64,000 nucleotides of DNA. It comes from CAVZBW01 sp963778465. Lineage in GTDB: Bacteria; Actinomycetota; Acidimicrobiia; Acidimicrobiales; RAAP-2. Position 1 is the stretch's first letter. Each line of letters begins with the position of its first letter. The stretch covers positions 2,170,001-2,234,000 of the forward strand of contig CAVZUK010000003.1 in the NCBI GenBank assembly GCA_963778465.1. Direction: 5' to 3'. Position numbers and translations under genes: made by a program. The notes under the pieces were generated by a model. The model did no database searches, was not told the DNA's origin, and worked only from the letters and a program-made list of their open reading frames with translations. Of the stretch, positions 34,054 through 42,417 are shown piece by piece.

Positions 34054-34956
34054 TCACCCGGCCGAGAACGGCCCGCGCCCCATCTGGTCGCGTACCGAGA
34101 CGACCGGTGGGTTGGTGAGCGACCGCCGCTGCCAATTGGCACCGTCGACGACGAGCGTGTGACCGCTGATGAAGCGGGCGTAGGGAGAGGCCAGGAAGGT
34201 GGCCGCCCAACCGAGCTCGCGGAGCCTCCCCGCTCGCAGCGCCGGTTGGCAGACCTCGGTGTCCGACGTGCGGTCGAGGTTGCCCCGGATGTCGGCCGTC
34301 ATGTCCTCGTGGGGGAAGAGCCCCGGGACGAGGCCGTTCACCTGGATGCCGTAGGGGCCCCATTCTACGGCCAAGGTCTCGACCATGTTCTTGACCCCCG
34401 CCTTGGCGGCGGCCGAGTGTGCGAAACCGGGACCGCCGGTCCACGCGTAGGAGGCGCCGACGTTCACGATCGATCCCGGCGTGCCGGCCACGAGGTGCCG
34501 GCGGGCGAACTCGCGGGCGCAGAAGAAGGTCCCGTTGAGCGTGATGTCGACGACCGTGCGCCACGCGTTGGGCGACATGTCCTCGGCCGGCACGGGGAAG
34601 TTGGCTGCCGCGTTGTTGATGAGCACCCCGGGCAGCCCCATGGTGGACTCGGCGTGATCGAAGGCTGCCGCGATCTGCTCGGGGTCCCGGATGTCGCAGC
34701 CGACGGTGGTCACCGGGGACCGCAGTTCCGCCAGCTCCGCCTGACCGGCCTCCAGGTGCTCCGGCTTGCGGCTGGCCAACACGATCGACGCGCCGAGGCG
34801 GGCAAACTCCTTGGCGATGGCGGAGCCCAGCCCGGTGCCGCCCCCGGTGACGAGCACGACCGTCCCGGAGAACGTGTCGGGTGCGAGCGCGGTCGCTCCC
34901 AACGGCGGAGGCTCGGGCAGGCCCGGAAGCGCGGCGCGATCGCCGGTGTCGGTCAT
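34054..34956 (-). CDS. SDR, 2,4-dienoyl-CoA-reductase-like
   Basis: 300-residue short-chain dehydrogenase fold. The cofactor motif is VTGGGTGLGSAIAKEFARLG near residue 36, then NNAAANFPVPAEDMS. The usual YxxxK is HSAAAK (FAHSAAAKAGVKNM), without the catalytic tyrosine, as in the SDR-type 2,4-dienoyl-CoA reductases, which use a different residue set; the following LAVEWGPYGIQVNGLVPG also fits them. It would help degrade unsaturated acyl-CoA with double bonds at even positions. It sits between the sulfotransferase and the ABC ATPase genes, with a gap of only 7 bases to the latter. Confidence 0.82.
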   Translation of the reverse strand: MTDTGDRAALPGLPEPPPLGATALAPDTFSGTVVLVTGGGTGLGSAIAKEFARLGASIVLASRKPEHLEAGQAELAELRSPVTTVGCDIRDPEQIAAAFDHAESTMGLPGVLINNAAANFPVPAEDMSPNAWRTVVDITLNGTFFCAREFARRHLVAGTPGSIVNVGASYAWTGGPGFAHSAAAKAGVKNMVETLAVEWGPYGIQVNGLVPGLFPHEDMTADIRGNLDRTSDTEVCQPALRAGRLRELGWAATFLASPYARFISGHTLVVDGANWQRRSLTNPPVVSVRDQMGRGPFSAG

Positions 34957-34963
34957 CGCCCGC

Positions 34964-36625
34964 TCAGCTGGAGGTGCCGAGGTAGGTGCTGGCCAGGCGC
35001 TCGCCGATCACCTCGGGCTCGCCTCGCTCGACGATCTCGCCGGTGACCATGACGCAGGCCTGGTCGGCGATCGTGAGCGCGGTGGTGGCGAACTGCTCGA
35101 CCAGCAGCACGGTCAGCTTCTCGCGCTCGACGAGCTGTCCGACCGCCTCGTAGAGCTGAGACACGATCAGCGGCGCCAACCCCATCGACAGCTCGTCGAG
35201 CATGAGCATCTCGGGGTCGGTGTAGAGCGCACGGGCGAGAGCCAGCATCTGCTGCTCGCCGCCCGAGAGCCGGCCCGCCAACTGTCGGCGACGCTCGCCG
35301 AGCAAGGGGAAGCGTTGGAAGGCCCGCTCCTCGAGGTCGCGCAGCCGCACGTCGCGGCCCCGGTAGGTGAACATGCGGAGGTTCTCGGCGACGGTCAGGT
35401 TGGGGAAGACCGCACGGCCCTCGGGCAGGGTGCAGAAGCGCTTTCGGGCCAGCCGCTCGGCCGCGAGCTTGCGAACGGGCTCGCCGTCGATGAGCAGGCT
35501 TCCCCCCGATGGCGGAAGGAGCCCGCACGCCACCTTGAGCAGGGTGGACTTGCCGGCACCGTTCGGTCCGAGCAGGGCCGTTACCGAACCCCTGGCGATG
35601 GCGAGGTCGACGCCGTGCACGACCTCGATGCGGCCGTAGGCGGCCTTGATCCCCTTCAGCTCGAGCAACGGGGGTGCCTCGGTCCCGTCGGCAGCAGCGT
35701 GGGGCGCGGCGACGGTCGCTGGCGCGGCCCCTGCCGGCTCGTCGCTCGCGGGAGTCGCCCCGTCCGCCGGGGGCGATCCGTTGGTCGACTCCGGCGCCTC
35801 GGGGGAGTGCTTGGCGTGGATGACGGCGGGCTTGAGCGAGGCCAGCTCGGCGGGGGAGGGCATCTCCGAGCCGGCCGGCCCGTTCTCCACCTGGTCGCCG
35901 TCGACCTCGGCGCCGAGGTACGCGACCTGGACGGCGGGGTCGGCCTTGACCGACTCGGGGTCGCCGCTGGCGATCAACTCACCGAAGTCGAGGACGTTGA
36001 TCTCGTGGCAGACCGTCATCACGAGGCTCATGTCGTGCTCGACGAGCAGCACGGCGATCCCGTCGTCGGCGAGCTCGATCAGCAGGCGCCCGAGCTCCGC
36101 CGTCTCGACGTGGTCGAGTCCGGCGCTGGGCTCGTCGAGGAGGAGGACCTCGGGGGTGGTGGCGAGCGCTCGGGCCAGCTCGACCTGGCGGGCCTGGCCG
36201 GTGGGCAGTGAGTCGGTCGCCTCGTCGGCCACGTTCCGGAGTCCCACCCTGTCGATCAGTCGCTCGGTCTGCTCGATGGGCGAGACGCCCTTGGGGAGCT
36301 TGGCCCTCTGGGTCTCCGCCGCCATCTGGATGTTCTCCCGGGTGGTGAGGGTGCCGAAGAGCTCCAGGCGCTGGAAGGTCCGGGCCAGGCCCATCTTGGC
36401 CCGTCGTGCGGGCCGCAGCTTGGTGATGTCCTTGTCGCCGAGTCGCACGGTCCCGGCGCTCGGCGGTTGGATGCCGGTGACCACGTTGAAGAGGGTCGTC
36501 TTTCCGGCCCCGTTGGGCCCGATGAGACCGGTCACCTGGCCAGGGGTGACCCGGAGGTCGACGTCCTGGAGCGCCTGGAGCCCGCCGAAGCGAACTCCGA
36601 TCGAGTGGCAGGACAGCTCAGCCAA
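34964..36625 (-). CDS. Branched-chain-type ABC transporter, fused LivG-LivF ATPase
   Basis: 553 residues holding two complete ABC ATPases. The LivG-like half (about 1-250) has GLIGPNGAGKTTLFNVVTG, LPTGQARQVELARALAT and VLLLDEPSAGLD. The LivF-like half (about 320-553) has LLGPNGAGKSTLLKVACG, LSGGEQQMLALARALY and MLMLDELSMGLA. A 70-residue Ala/Pro/Glu-rich linker joins them. In most bacteria livG and livF are separate. TTG 36625 overlaps the permease stop by 8 bases and has a GAGAGGTGG element upstream. The first signature is LPTGQ rather than LSGGQ. It energises the fused permease upstream. Confidence 0.9.
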   Translation of the reverse strand: MAELSCHSIGVRFGGLQALQDVDLRVTPGQVTGLIGPNGAGKTTLFNVVTGIQPPSAGTVRLGDKDITKLRPARRAKMGLARTFQRLELFGTLTTRENIQMAAETQRAKLPKGVSPIEQTERLIDRVGLRNVADEATDSLPTGQARQVELARALATTPEVLLLDEPSAGLDHVETAELGRLLIELADDGIAVLLVEHDMSLVMTVCHEINVLDFGELIASGDPESVKADPAVQVAYLGAEVDGDQVENGPAGSEMPSPAELASLKPAVIHAKHSPEAPESTNGSPPADGATPASDEPAGAAPATVAAPHAAADGTEAPPLLELKGIKAAYGRIEVVHGVDLAIARGSVTALLGPNGAGKSTLLKVACGLLPPSGGSLLIDGEPVRKLAAERLARKRFCTLPEGRAVFPNLTVAENLRMFTYRGRDVRLRDLEERAFQRFPLLGERRRQLAGRLSGGEQQMLALARALYTDPEMLMLDELSMGLAPLIVSQLYEAVGQLVEREKLTVLLVEQFATTALTIADQACVMVTGEIVERGEPEVIGERLASTYLGTSS

Positions 36626-38537
36626 GGGATGCCACCTCTCTCGTGACGGGCTTGGTCGCGGGCAGGGGCGCCGGCGACCCGCCGCCCCGCGAGGAGGCCC
36701 CCCGCGCCCGCCACCAGTCGCCGATCTGCAGGTACAACAGGCCCACCGCGTTGGGGTTGCGCCCGATGGCGATGATGCCGACGCCGAAGAGGATGTACTG
36801 GAAGTTCGAGCCGAGCACCGGGATGTGCGTGCCGATGATGGGGAACCACGCCAGGCCGAGGCCCGCCAGAAGGGCACTCGAGAGCATGACCCCGCCGGCC
36901 AGGGTGATCCCGACGAAGAGCACGATGGACTCGAGGAACTGGAACTGCTGGGCGCTCGCCGAGCCGCCGACGGCGGTGTAGAGCGCGCCGGCCACGCCGG
37001 CCAACGCGGCGCATCCCGTGAACACCAGGAACTTGGTCCAGACCACGCCGGCACCGACCGTGGTCGACCCGACAGGGGAGTCCTGCAGGGCGACGAGCCT
37101 CCGGCCGAACCGGCCCCTTCGCACGGCGCCGATGGCGATCGCGGCCAGCCCGAAGGCCACGGCGAGCAGGATCAGGTACGAGCGGTCGGTGCCGAAGCGG
37201 TAGCCGAAGATGTCTGGCCGCCCGACCGTCACGATGCCGCCCTCGCCGACGATCGAGGGGGAGTTGAAGAACACGTTGTCCATCAAGACGGCGAACGCGA
37301 GGGTGGCAAGGGCCAGATAGATGCCGCGGAGCTTGAGCGCCGGCAGGGCCAGCACCGCACCGAACGCGCCACAGAGCCCTGCGGCGGCGAGCAGCCCGAG
37401 CACCGAGCTGCCGCCGTCCACCCAGTGCATCGCGAGCGCCCCGATCCCGGCGAAGGTCAGCTGGCACAGCGAGACCTGGCCGCCGTAACCCGACAGGGGA
37501 ATGAGCGAGAGCGCCAGGAGACCGAGCCCCAGCCCGGCACCCCAGGTGCTGAGGCTGCCGGGCATTGCGTACGACAGGATGACGGCGCCGACGACGATGA
37601 GCGCCCCGAACAACAGCGTCTGCTGGAAGCCCGCCACGCGCGGCGGGCGCATGCGCGGCGCGCGACCCAACGCCAGACGGGCCTCGGGGAGGATGATCAG
37701 CACCAGGAAGAGCAGCGCCATCGGTAGCGCGGCGGTGACGTCGGTGAGGATGCTCTGGGGGACGTAGCCGATGCACATCGAGTAGGCGATGCCGAGGATC
37801 ATGGCGCCGAGGAACGTCATCGGCAGGCTTCGCAACCGTCCGACGACCGCGGCGGCGTACCCGTAGATGACGAGCTCGGTGAGGACGATGACGTCCATGC
37901 TCTGGGGGGCAAGGAGGACGCCCGCCACGCCGGCGAGGGTGACGCCCATCATCCAGGCCATCGACGAGATGCGGCCGGACGAGGCGCCCGAGAGTCGGGC
38001 GAGGTCGGGGTCGTCCACGACGCCTCGCATGGCGATGCCAGTGCGGGTCAGCTTGAAGAACGCCCGGAAGCCCACGGCCACGGCGACCGCCACACCGATG
38101 GTAATGAGCTGCTCGTAGGACACGTTGATGCTGCCGATGGCCACCTGGTCGCCGTTGAAGAACTCGGGCACGACGTAGGTGTTGGTCGGGTCCCACACCG
38201 TGTAGGCGAGCCCGATCAGCAACAGCATCAGACCGAGGGTCACGACGAGCCGCACGGTGATGGCCGCTCCGTACAGGGGCCGCATGATGGCCCGTTCTAT
38301 GACCGCCCCGCCTATGGGTGCCGCGACGAGGAGCACCAGTATGAGCGAGACGATCACGTTGATTCCCCAGCCCTGCCACAACTGCCAGAACAGGTAGGCC
38401 AGCCACATCCCAACCGCCCCGTGGGCGAAGTTGAAGATGCCCGTGGTGTTGTAGGTCACCACGAGGCCGCTGGCGCTCACCGCATAGATCGACCCGGTGA
38501 CGATGCCCGCGATGAGAAGGCTGAAGAATTCACTCAT
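36618..38537 (-). CDS. Branched-chain-type ABC transporter, fused LivH-LivM permease
   Basis: 639 residues with two permease domains. The LivH-like half (about 1-290) starts FFSLLIAGIVTGSIYAVSAS and ends near LFLVLIILPEARLALGR. The LivM-like half (about 310-600) has LIPLSGYGGQVSLCQLTFAG, LRGIYLALATLAFAVL and GRRLVALQDSPVGSTTVG (the EAA-type coupling loop). About 17 membrane segments. The fusion mirrors the fused ATPase. It would import an amino-acid-like, amide or, given the context, an organic-acid substrate. A hairpin at 38559-38596 separates it from the binding-protein gene. Confidence 0.92.
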   Translation of the reverse strand: MSEFFSLLIAGIVTGSIYAVSASGLVVTYNTTGIFNFAHGAVGMWLAYLFWQLWQGWGINVIVSLILVLLVAAPIGGAVIERAIMRPLYGAAITVRLVVTLGLMLLLIGLAYTVWDPTNTYVVPEFFNGDQVAIGSINVSYEQLITIGVAVAVAVGFRAFFKLTRTGIAMRGVVDDPDLARLSGASSGRISSMAWMMGVTLAGVAGVLLAPQSMDVIVLTELVIYGYAAAVVGRLRSLPMTFLGAMILGIAYSMCIGYVPQSILTDVTAALPMALLFLVLIILPEARLALGRAPRMRPPRVAGFQQTLLFGALIVVGAVILSYAMPGSLSTWGAGLGLGLLALSLIPLSGYGGQVSLCQLTFAGIGALAMHWVDGGSSVLGLLAAAGLCGAFGAVLALPALKLRGIYLALATLAFAVLMDNVFFNSPSIVGEGGIVTVGRPDIFGYRFGTDRSYLILLAVAFGLAAIAIGAVRRGRFGRRLVALQDSPVGSTTVGAGVVWTKFLVFTGCAALAGVAGALYTAVGGSASAQQFQFLESIVLFVGITLAGGVMLSSALLAGLGLAWFPIIGTHIPVLGSNFQYILFGVGIIAIGRNPNAVGLLYLQIGDWWRARGASSRGGGSPAPLPATKPVTREVASLG

Positions 38538-38558
38538 CAGATGCTCTTCCTCCCGGCG

Positions 38559-38596
38559 CCGCTCACCGCCGGATCATGCCGTCCGGCCGTGAGCGG
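38559..38596 (-). terminator. Intercistronic hairpin between binding-protein and permease genes
   Basis: Arms CCGCTCAC and GTGAGCGG (8 bp, perfect) enclose inner arms CCGGA and TCCGG. The position between a binding-protein gene and its permease is typical for partial termination or mRNA stabilisation that makes binding protein more abundant than membrane parts. There is no T-run. Confidence 0.5.
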
Positions 38597-38618
38597 TCGC
38601 CCGCGTTGCTGTCGTGGT

Positions 38619-39893
38619 TCACCGGGTCTGCGGCTTCCACCCGGCGTGGGGCTTCAGGGTGCCGTTGCAGTACCAACCGGAGGTGGTCGGGTTGATCCTC
38701 GTCCACTTGTCGTTCTTCATTTGGGCGAAGAGGAAGCACTTGGACGGGATGTTCTTGGCCGGGTTCTCGCCGGGGGGCAGGAGGCCTCCGGCGTCGAAGC
38801 TCGTGACCTTGTCCAGCTGCGCCATCACCGAGGCACGGGTGGGATTGGAGCCCGCGGCCTTCAAAGCGTTGACGAACAGCATGCCCGACGCCCAGCCGTC
38901 GAGGGCCGGCAGGGGTGTGACGGTGCTGAAGACGCCGGGGTCCACCTTCTTCGCCCACTTGTCCATCAACGCCACCTCGGGCACCTTCGTGGCGTCCTCG
39001 CCCTCGAAGAGCGCCGCCTGCTGCTCGAGGTACATGCCGTTGGCGGCGCCGCCGCTGGCCGACGCCATGTTCTGCACGTAGGCGGCCACGCCCTCGATAT
39101 GGACGGGATGGTAGTCCTGCTGCGCGGTCTCCTTGGCCAGGTTGGCCGCGTAGGGGTATCCCGCCAGCTCCTGGTTGAAGTACATCTTCACGCCCTGGGA
39201 CTTCATCTTGAGCACGTCGTCGGGGAAGGTGGTCTCACTCGTCGAGAAGCCGCGCCGATAGGTGATGTGGAGCCCGGTCGCCGTCATCGCGGACTCGAGG
39301 ATCTGCTCCGAGGTGATGGTGGTCGGGTCGGCATCGGTGTAGAGGGCGCCGACGCTCTTTACGTCCTGCGGAAACGTGTTCTTCGCCCAGGTGTAGTTGG
39401 CGTTCGGCGTGTCGTTGGTGGTCGACGGCGACGGGCTGTAGACGTTGGGGTCGCTCGCGAGGTTGGTGGCGAGCGGGTAGGTCACGTCAGGCAGCTTGCC
39501 GGCGTCGATTCCCGGCTTCTCGGCGCCGTCGAGAAGGGAGTAGCCGCCCACCATGGCGAAGTCTTTGTCGGCGATGTTGGTCGTCTCGGTGACGACTTGG
39601 CCGGAGTTGAACGCGCTGTCCATCGCGTCGAGCTCGATCTTGCGGCCGTCGACGCCGCCCTGGGAGTTGACGTAGTCGAAGTAGGCCTGGGTGCCGTCCT
39701 GCGCCGCTTTGAAGAGGCCCGGGTACGGGGCCGTGAGGTCATCGATCTGGCCGACGGTGATCGTCGTCGAGGTGATGCCCGGCGACGTCGGCTGGTCGGC
39801 TCCCGCCGATCCCGAAGTCAGCGGTACTAGCAATGCCACAGCCGAAAGTGCCGCGATTGCGGCCACGCCTCCACGTCGAGCGCGCCCCTGCAT
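38619..39893 (-). CDS. Branched-chain-type ABC transporter substrate-binding protein
   Basis: 424 residues. The signal peptide is MQGRARRGGVAAIAALSAVA then LLVPLTSGSAGA with cleavage near residue 32; there is no lipobox cysteine. The mature part is a Peripla_BP_6 fold: TITVGQIDDLTAPYPGLFKAA, FDYVNSQGGVDGRKIELDAMD, DVKSVGALYTDADPTT and MKSQGVKMYFNQELAGYP. AAAAGGGGG precedes the ATG. The gene is first in the ABC operon, upstream of the fused permease and ATPase. The ligand is unknown; the surrounding CoA enzymes suggest an acid rather than an amino acid. Confidence 0.9.
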   Translation of the reverse strand: MQGRARRGGVAAIAALSAVALLVPLTSGSAGADQPTSPGITSTTITVGQIDDLTAPYPGLFKAAQDGTQAYFDYVNSQGGVDGRKIELDAMDSAFNSGQVVTETTNIADKDFAMVGGYSLLDGAEKPGIDAGKLPDVTYPLATNLASDPNVYSPSPSTTNDTPNANYTWAKNTFPQDVKSVGALYTDADPTTITSEQILESAMTATGLHITYRRGFSTSETTFPDDVLKMKSQGVKMYFNQELAGYPYAANLAKETAQQDYHPVHIEGVAAYVQNMASASGGAANGMYLEQQAALFEGEDATKVPEVALMDKWAKKVDPGVFSTVTPLPALDGWASGMLFVNALKAAGSNPTRASVMAQLDKVTSFDAGGLLPPGENPAKNIPSKCFLFAQMKNDKWTRINPTTSGWYCNGTLKPHAGWKPQTR

Positions 39894-40159
39894 TCCATCC
39901 CCCTTTTGTAGCGTCACCTCGTTCCGGGAGGCGAGGGCCACCAACGTAACAAAATATGACGGAGCGTCACCTGCGGTGGGACAGAAATCTCCGGCCCGCC
40001 CCGGGGGGCCCGGACTGGGGCTCTCCGCGGACCACGGCGACGCGTCGTGGCGGGAGTTCCGGAGGCGTTGTGGGAACGCACGCTCCGCTTCGAGGACCCG
40101 TTTTCGTTGAGGCCTCTTCGCCACGCCCATTCGCTGACGTCGATCCCCTGACAGGACCG

Positions 40160-41341
40160 TCAGCCCCAGGGGTCGAGCGAGGACGACACCACCCACATCG
40201 CGAAGTACTGGGCGTTGGCTCCGTAGGCCTGGGCCAGGGCCACCCGGGCACCCGGCACCTGGTGCTCGCCGGCACGCCCGCGGACCTGGTTGGCCGCCTC
40301 GACGAACCGCAGCAGGCCCGAGGCGCCGATGGGGTTGCTGGAGAGGACACCGCCAGAGGGGTTGACGGGGAAGTCGCCGTCGAGCTCGGTGGTGCCGTCG
40401 TCGACCATGCGCCACCCCTCGCCCGGGCCCGCGATGTCGTGTGCCTCGAGCCACATCGGCTCGTACCAGCTAAAGGGGACGTAGAGCTCCGCCAGGTCCA
40501 GCTGGCGCCGGGGGTCGGTGATCCCGGTCTGGGCGTAGAGGTCCCAGGCGCAGTCCACCGCGCCCTTTGGGCGGACCGGGTCGCGTCCCGGGAAGCTGCC
40601 GGGCTCGCTGCGCACGGCGGTGCCGAGGATCCACGCGGGGGGACGCCCCGCCGACGCCGCCTCCTCCCCGCCCTCCCGATCGGTGAAGACCGCCGCGCAC
40701 GCACCGTCCGAGGACGGGCACGACTCGAGGTAGCGGAGGGGGTCCCACAGCATCGGGGACTCCTTGACCTTCTCGATGGAGATGTCCTGGATCTTGAGGT
40801 GGGCATAGGGGTTCTTGAGGGCGTTGCGCCGGTCCTTGACCGCCACCTTCCAGCCGATGTGCTCGGGGGCGCCGGAGCGGTGGATGTAGGAGCGCACGAA
40901 CGGCGCAAACGCGCCCCCCGCGCCGAGGCTTGCTCCGCGGCCGCTCCCGAGGGCGAACTGCGCGTTGCCCTCCGACTGCTTCTCGAAGGCGACGGCCAGC
41001 ACGCGTCGACCGGCGCCGGCCTGCACGTGGTGTGCAGCGACGATGCCCGTCGTGCCGCCGACGCTCCCGGCGGTGTGCACCCGGAACATCGGCTTGCCGT
41101 TCGCGCTCAGAGCGTCGGCGAGGTACAGCTCCGGCTTCATGACGCCTTCAAAGAGGTCGGGGGCCTTGCCGAGTACCACCGTGTCGATGTCGGCCCACGT
41201 GAGGTGGGCATCCTCGAGCGCCGCCAGGGCCGCTTCCCGCACGAGACCCGCCATCGAGACGTCGTGGCGACGGGACTTGTGGTGGGTCTGACCGACGCCT
41301 ACCACCGCGCAGGGTGGGTGACCGGAGGCTTTCGCGCTCAT
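40160..41341 (-). CDS. Thiolase-like protein (non-decarboxylating, SCP-x/Ltp2-like)
   Basis: 393 residues of the thiolase superfamily. VVGVGQTHHKSRRHDVSM opens the fold; LVREAALAALEDAHLTWADID and FRVHTAGSVGGTTGIVAAHHV follow, where the nucleophile position usually held by Cys in thiolases is occupied by AGSVGG, so Cys is missing. Later PSSDGACAAVF and NPSGGVLSSNPIGASGLLR with the conserved GGxxxxxHPxGA-type loop (His lost). Such Cys-less, His-less proteins include Ltp2-type aldolases that cleave steroid side chains in complex with a DUF35 protein. It is coupled by ATGA to the second thiolase-like gene. Confidence 0.82.
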   Translation of the reverse strand: MSAKASGHPPCAVVGVGQTHHKSRRHDVSMAGLVREAALAALEDAHLTWADIDTVVLGKAPDLFEGVMKPELYLADALSANGKPMFRVHTAGSVGGTTGIVAAHHVQAGAGRRVLAVAFEKQSEGNAQFALGSGRGASLGAGGAFAPFVRSYIHRSGAPEHIGWKVAVKDRRNALKNPYAHLKIQDISIEKVKESPMLWDPLRYLESCPSSDGACAAVFTDREGGEEAASAGRPPAWILGTAVRSEPGSFPGRDPVRPKGAVDCAWDLYAQTGITDPRRQLDLAELYVPFSWYEPMWLEAHDIAGPGEGWRMVDDGTTELDGDFPVNPSGGVLSSNPIGASGLLRFVEAANQVRGRAGEHQVPGARVALAQAYGANAQYFAMWVVSSSLDPWG

Positions 41342-42417
41342 GAGCCCTCCTCGAGGACGCAGACGAGATTCTGCTGCAGGCACGGGCCCGAGGTGGCGTG
41401 CGCCACGGTCCGGCGCTTGGCGTGGTTGGCGATCTGGGCGGCCGCCTCGGCGATGCGCACCAGGCCGGTCGCCATGATCGGGTTGGCGGCCAGTGGACCT
41501 CCCGACGGGTTGACGACGGTGGTGTCGGCCAGGCCGAGCGCACGATGCAGCAGCGGCTCCTCGTGGGAGAAGGCGCAGTGGATCTCCGCCACGTCGACCG
41601 GCCCCCGGTCGATGCCGGCCGCCCTGGCGGCGGCGCTGGTCGACGGCGACTCGGTCAGGTCCCGCAGCCCGGGGTAGTGCAGCTCGGAGCGGTGGGCGAT
41701 GCCGCGGATCCACGCCGGGCGGGCGGTCAGCTCGCGAGCCTTGGCGCCGGTTGCCAGCACGACTGCGCAGGCGCCGTCGGTGATGGGTGGCAGGTCGTGG
41801 CGCCGGAGGGGCGATCGGACGTAGCCCTCGGTGAGCAACTCGTCGGGGTCGGCGCTCCCGGTCACCTGGGCGTGTGGGTTGGCTTCGGCGACCCGCCGGC
41901 TGCGCGCCGCCACCTCGGCCATCTGGCGTTCGGTCACCGCGCCCGAATCGATCAGCGCCCGGGCCTGCAGGGCGGCGAGGCTCGCGGCGTCGGTGCCGAG
42001 CGGTGCGAGAAAGAACGGATCCATCTCCATCGGGTAGATGAGGTGAGGGTTGGCCGTCGAGGACCGGCCCGAGCCGGTGACGACCGCCACCTCCAGGTCC
42101 CCCAAGCGCAGGCGGAGCCAGGCCTCGTAGAGCGCCCACGCTCCGTCCATCTCGACGTGGGAGTCCCTCTTTGGGGGCCATGCCCCGATCGCATCGATGT
42201 TCTGCACGAAGGAGAACGGCTGTCCCGAGATGTAGTCGCAGCTGCCCGCGCAGTTGAAGTCGATGTCCGCCCGCGTCAGCCCCACGGACTCCAGCGCCTC
42301 GGTGATCACGCGGACGAGCAGCTGGCCCTCCGAGAGCTCGGTCTGGCGCAGCATGGGGGATTGGGCCCAACCGACGATCGCGATGTCGGGGGGACCGTTG
42401 CGGTCGGTGGTGCTCAT
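41338..42417 (-). CDS. Thiolase-like protein (SCP-x/Ltp2-like), second copy
   Basis: 359 residues. IAIVGWAQSPMLRQTELSE opens the fold, then VRVITEALESVGLTRADID, FNCAGSCDYISGQPFSFVQ (a Cys near the nucleophile position, within AGSCDY), ITDGACAVVLATGAKARE and VVNPSGGPLAANPIMATGLVR. It is shorter than classic thiolases (about 390) and differs strongly from the neighbour it is coupled to by ATGA. A heteromeric complex of both with the DUF35 protein is likely. ATG 42417 overlaps the DUF35 stop in TGATG. Role: carbon-carbon cleavage of a CoA ester, by inference. Confidence 0.82.
   Translation of the reverse strand: MSTTDRNGPPDIAIVGWAQSPMLRQTELSEGQLLVRVITEALESVGLTRADIDFNCAGSCDYISGQPFSFVQNIDAIGAWPPKRDSHVEMDGAWALYEAWLRLRLGDLEVAVVTGSGRSSTANPHLIYPMEMDPFFLAPLGTDAASLAALQARALIDSGAVTERQMAEVAARSRRVAEANPHAQVTGSADPDELLTEGYVRSPLRRHDLPPITDGACAVVLATGAKARELTARPAWIRGIAHRSELHYPGLRDLTESPSTSAAARAAGIDRGPVDVAEIHCAFSHEEPLLHRALGLADTTVVNPSGGPLAANPIMATGLVRIAEAAAQIANHAKRRTVAHATSGPCLQQNLVCVLEEGS

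Noticed and set aside
31063..35046. 4-kb plus-strand open frame
   Set aside because: It is the complement of the CoA ligase, sulfotransferase and SDR genes. Its translation is low-complexity (Arg/Gly/Asp/Val/His-rich) and matches no fold.
39894..40159. Insertion or extra gene between the binding-protein and thiolase genes
   Set aside because: Frames here are short or are extensions without family support; it is most likely the promoter region of the ABC operon.
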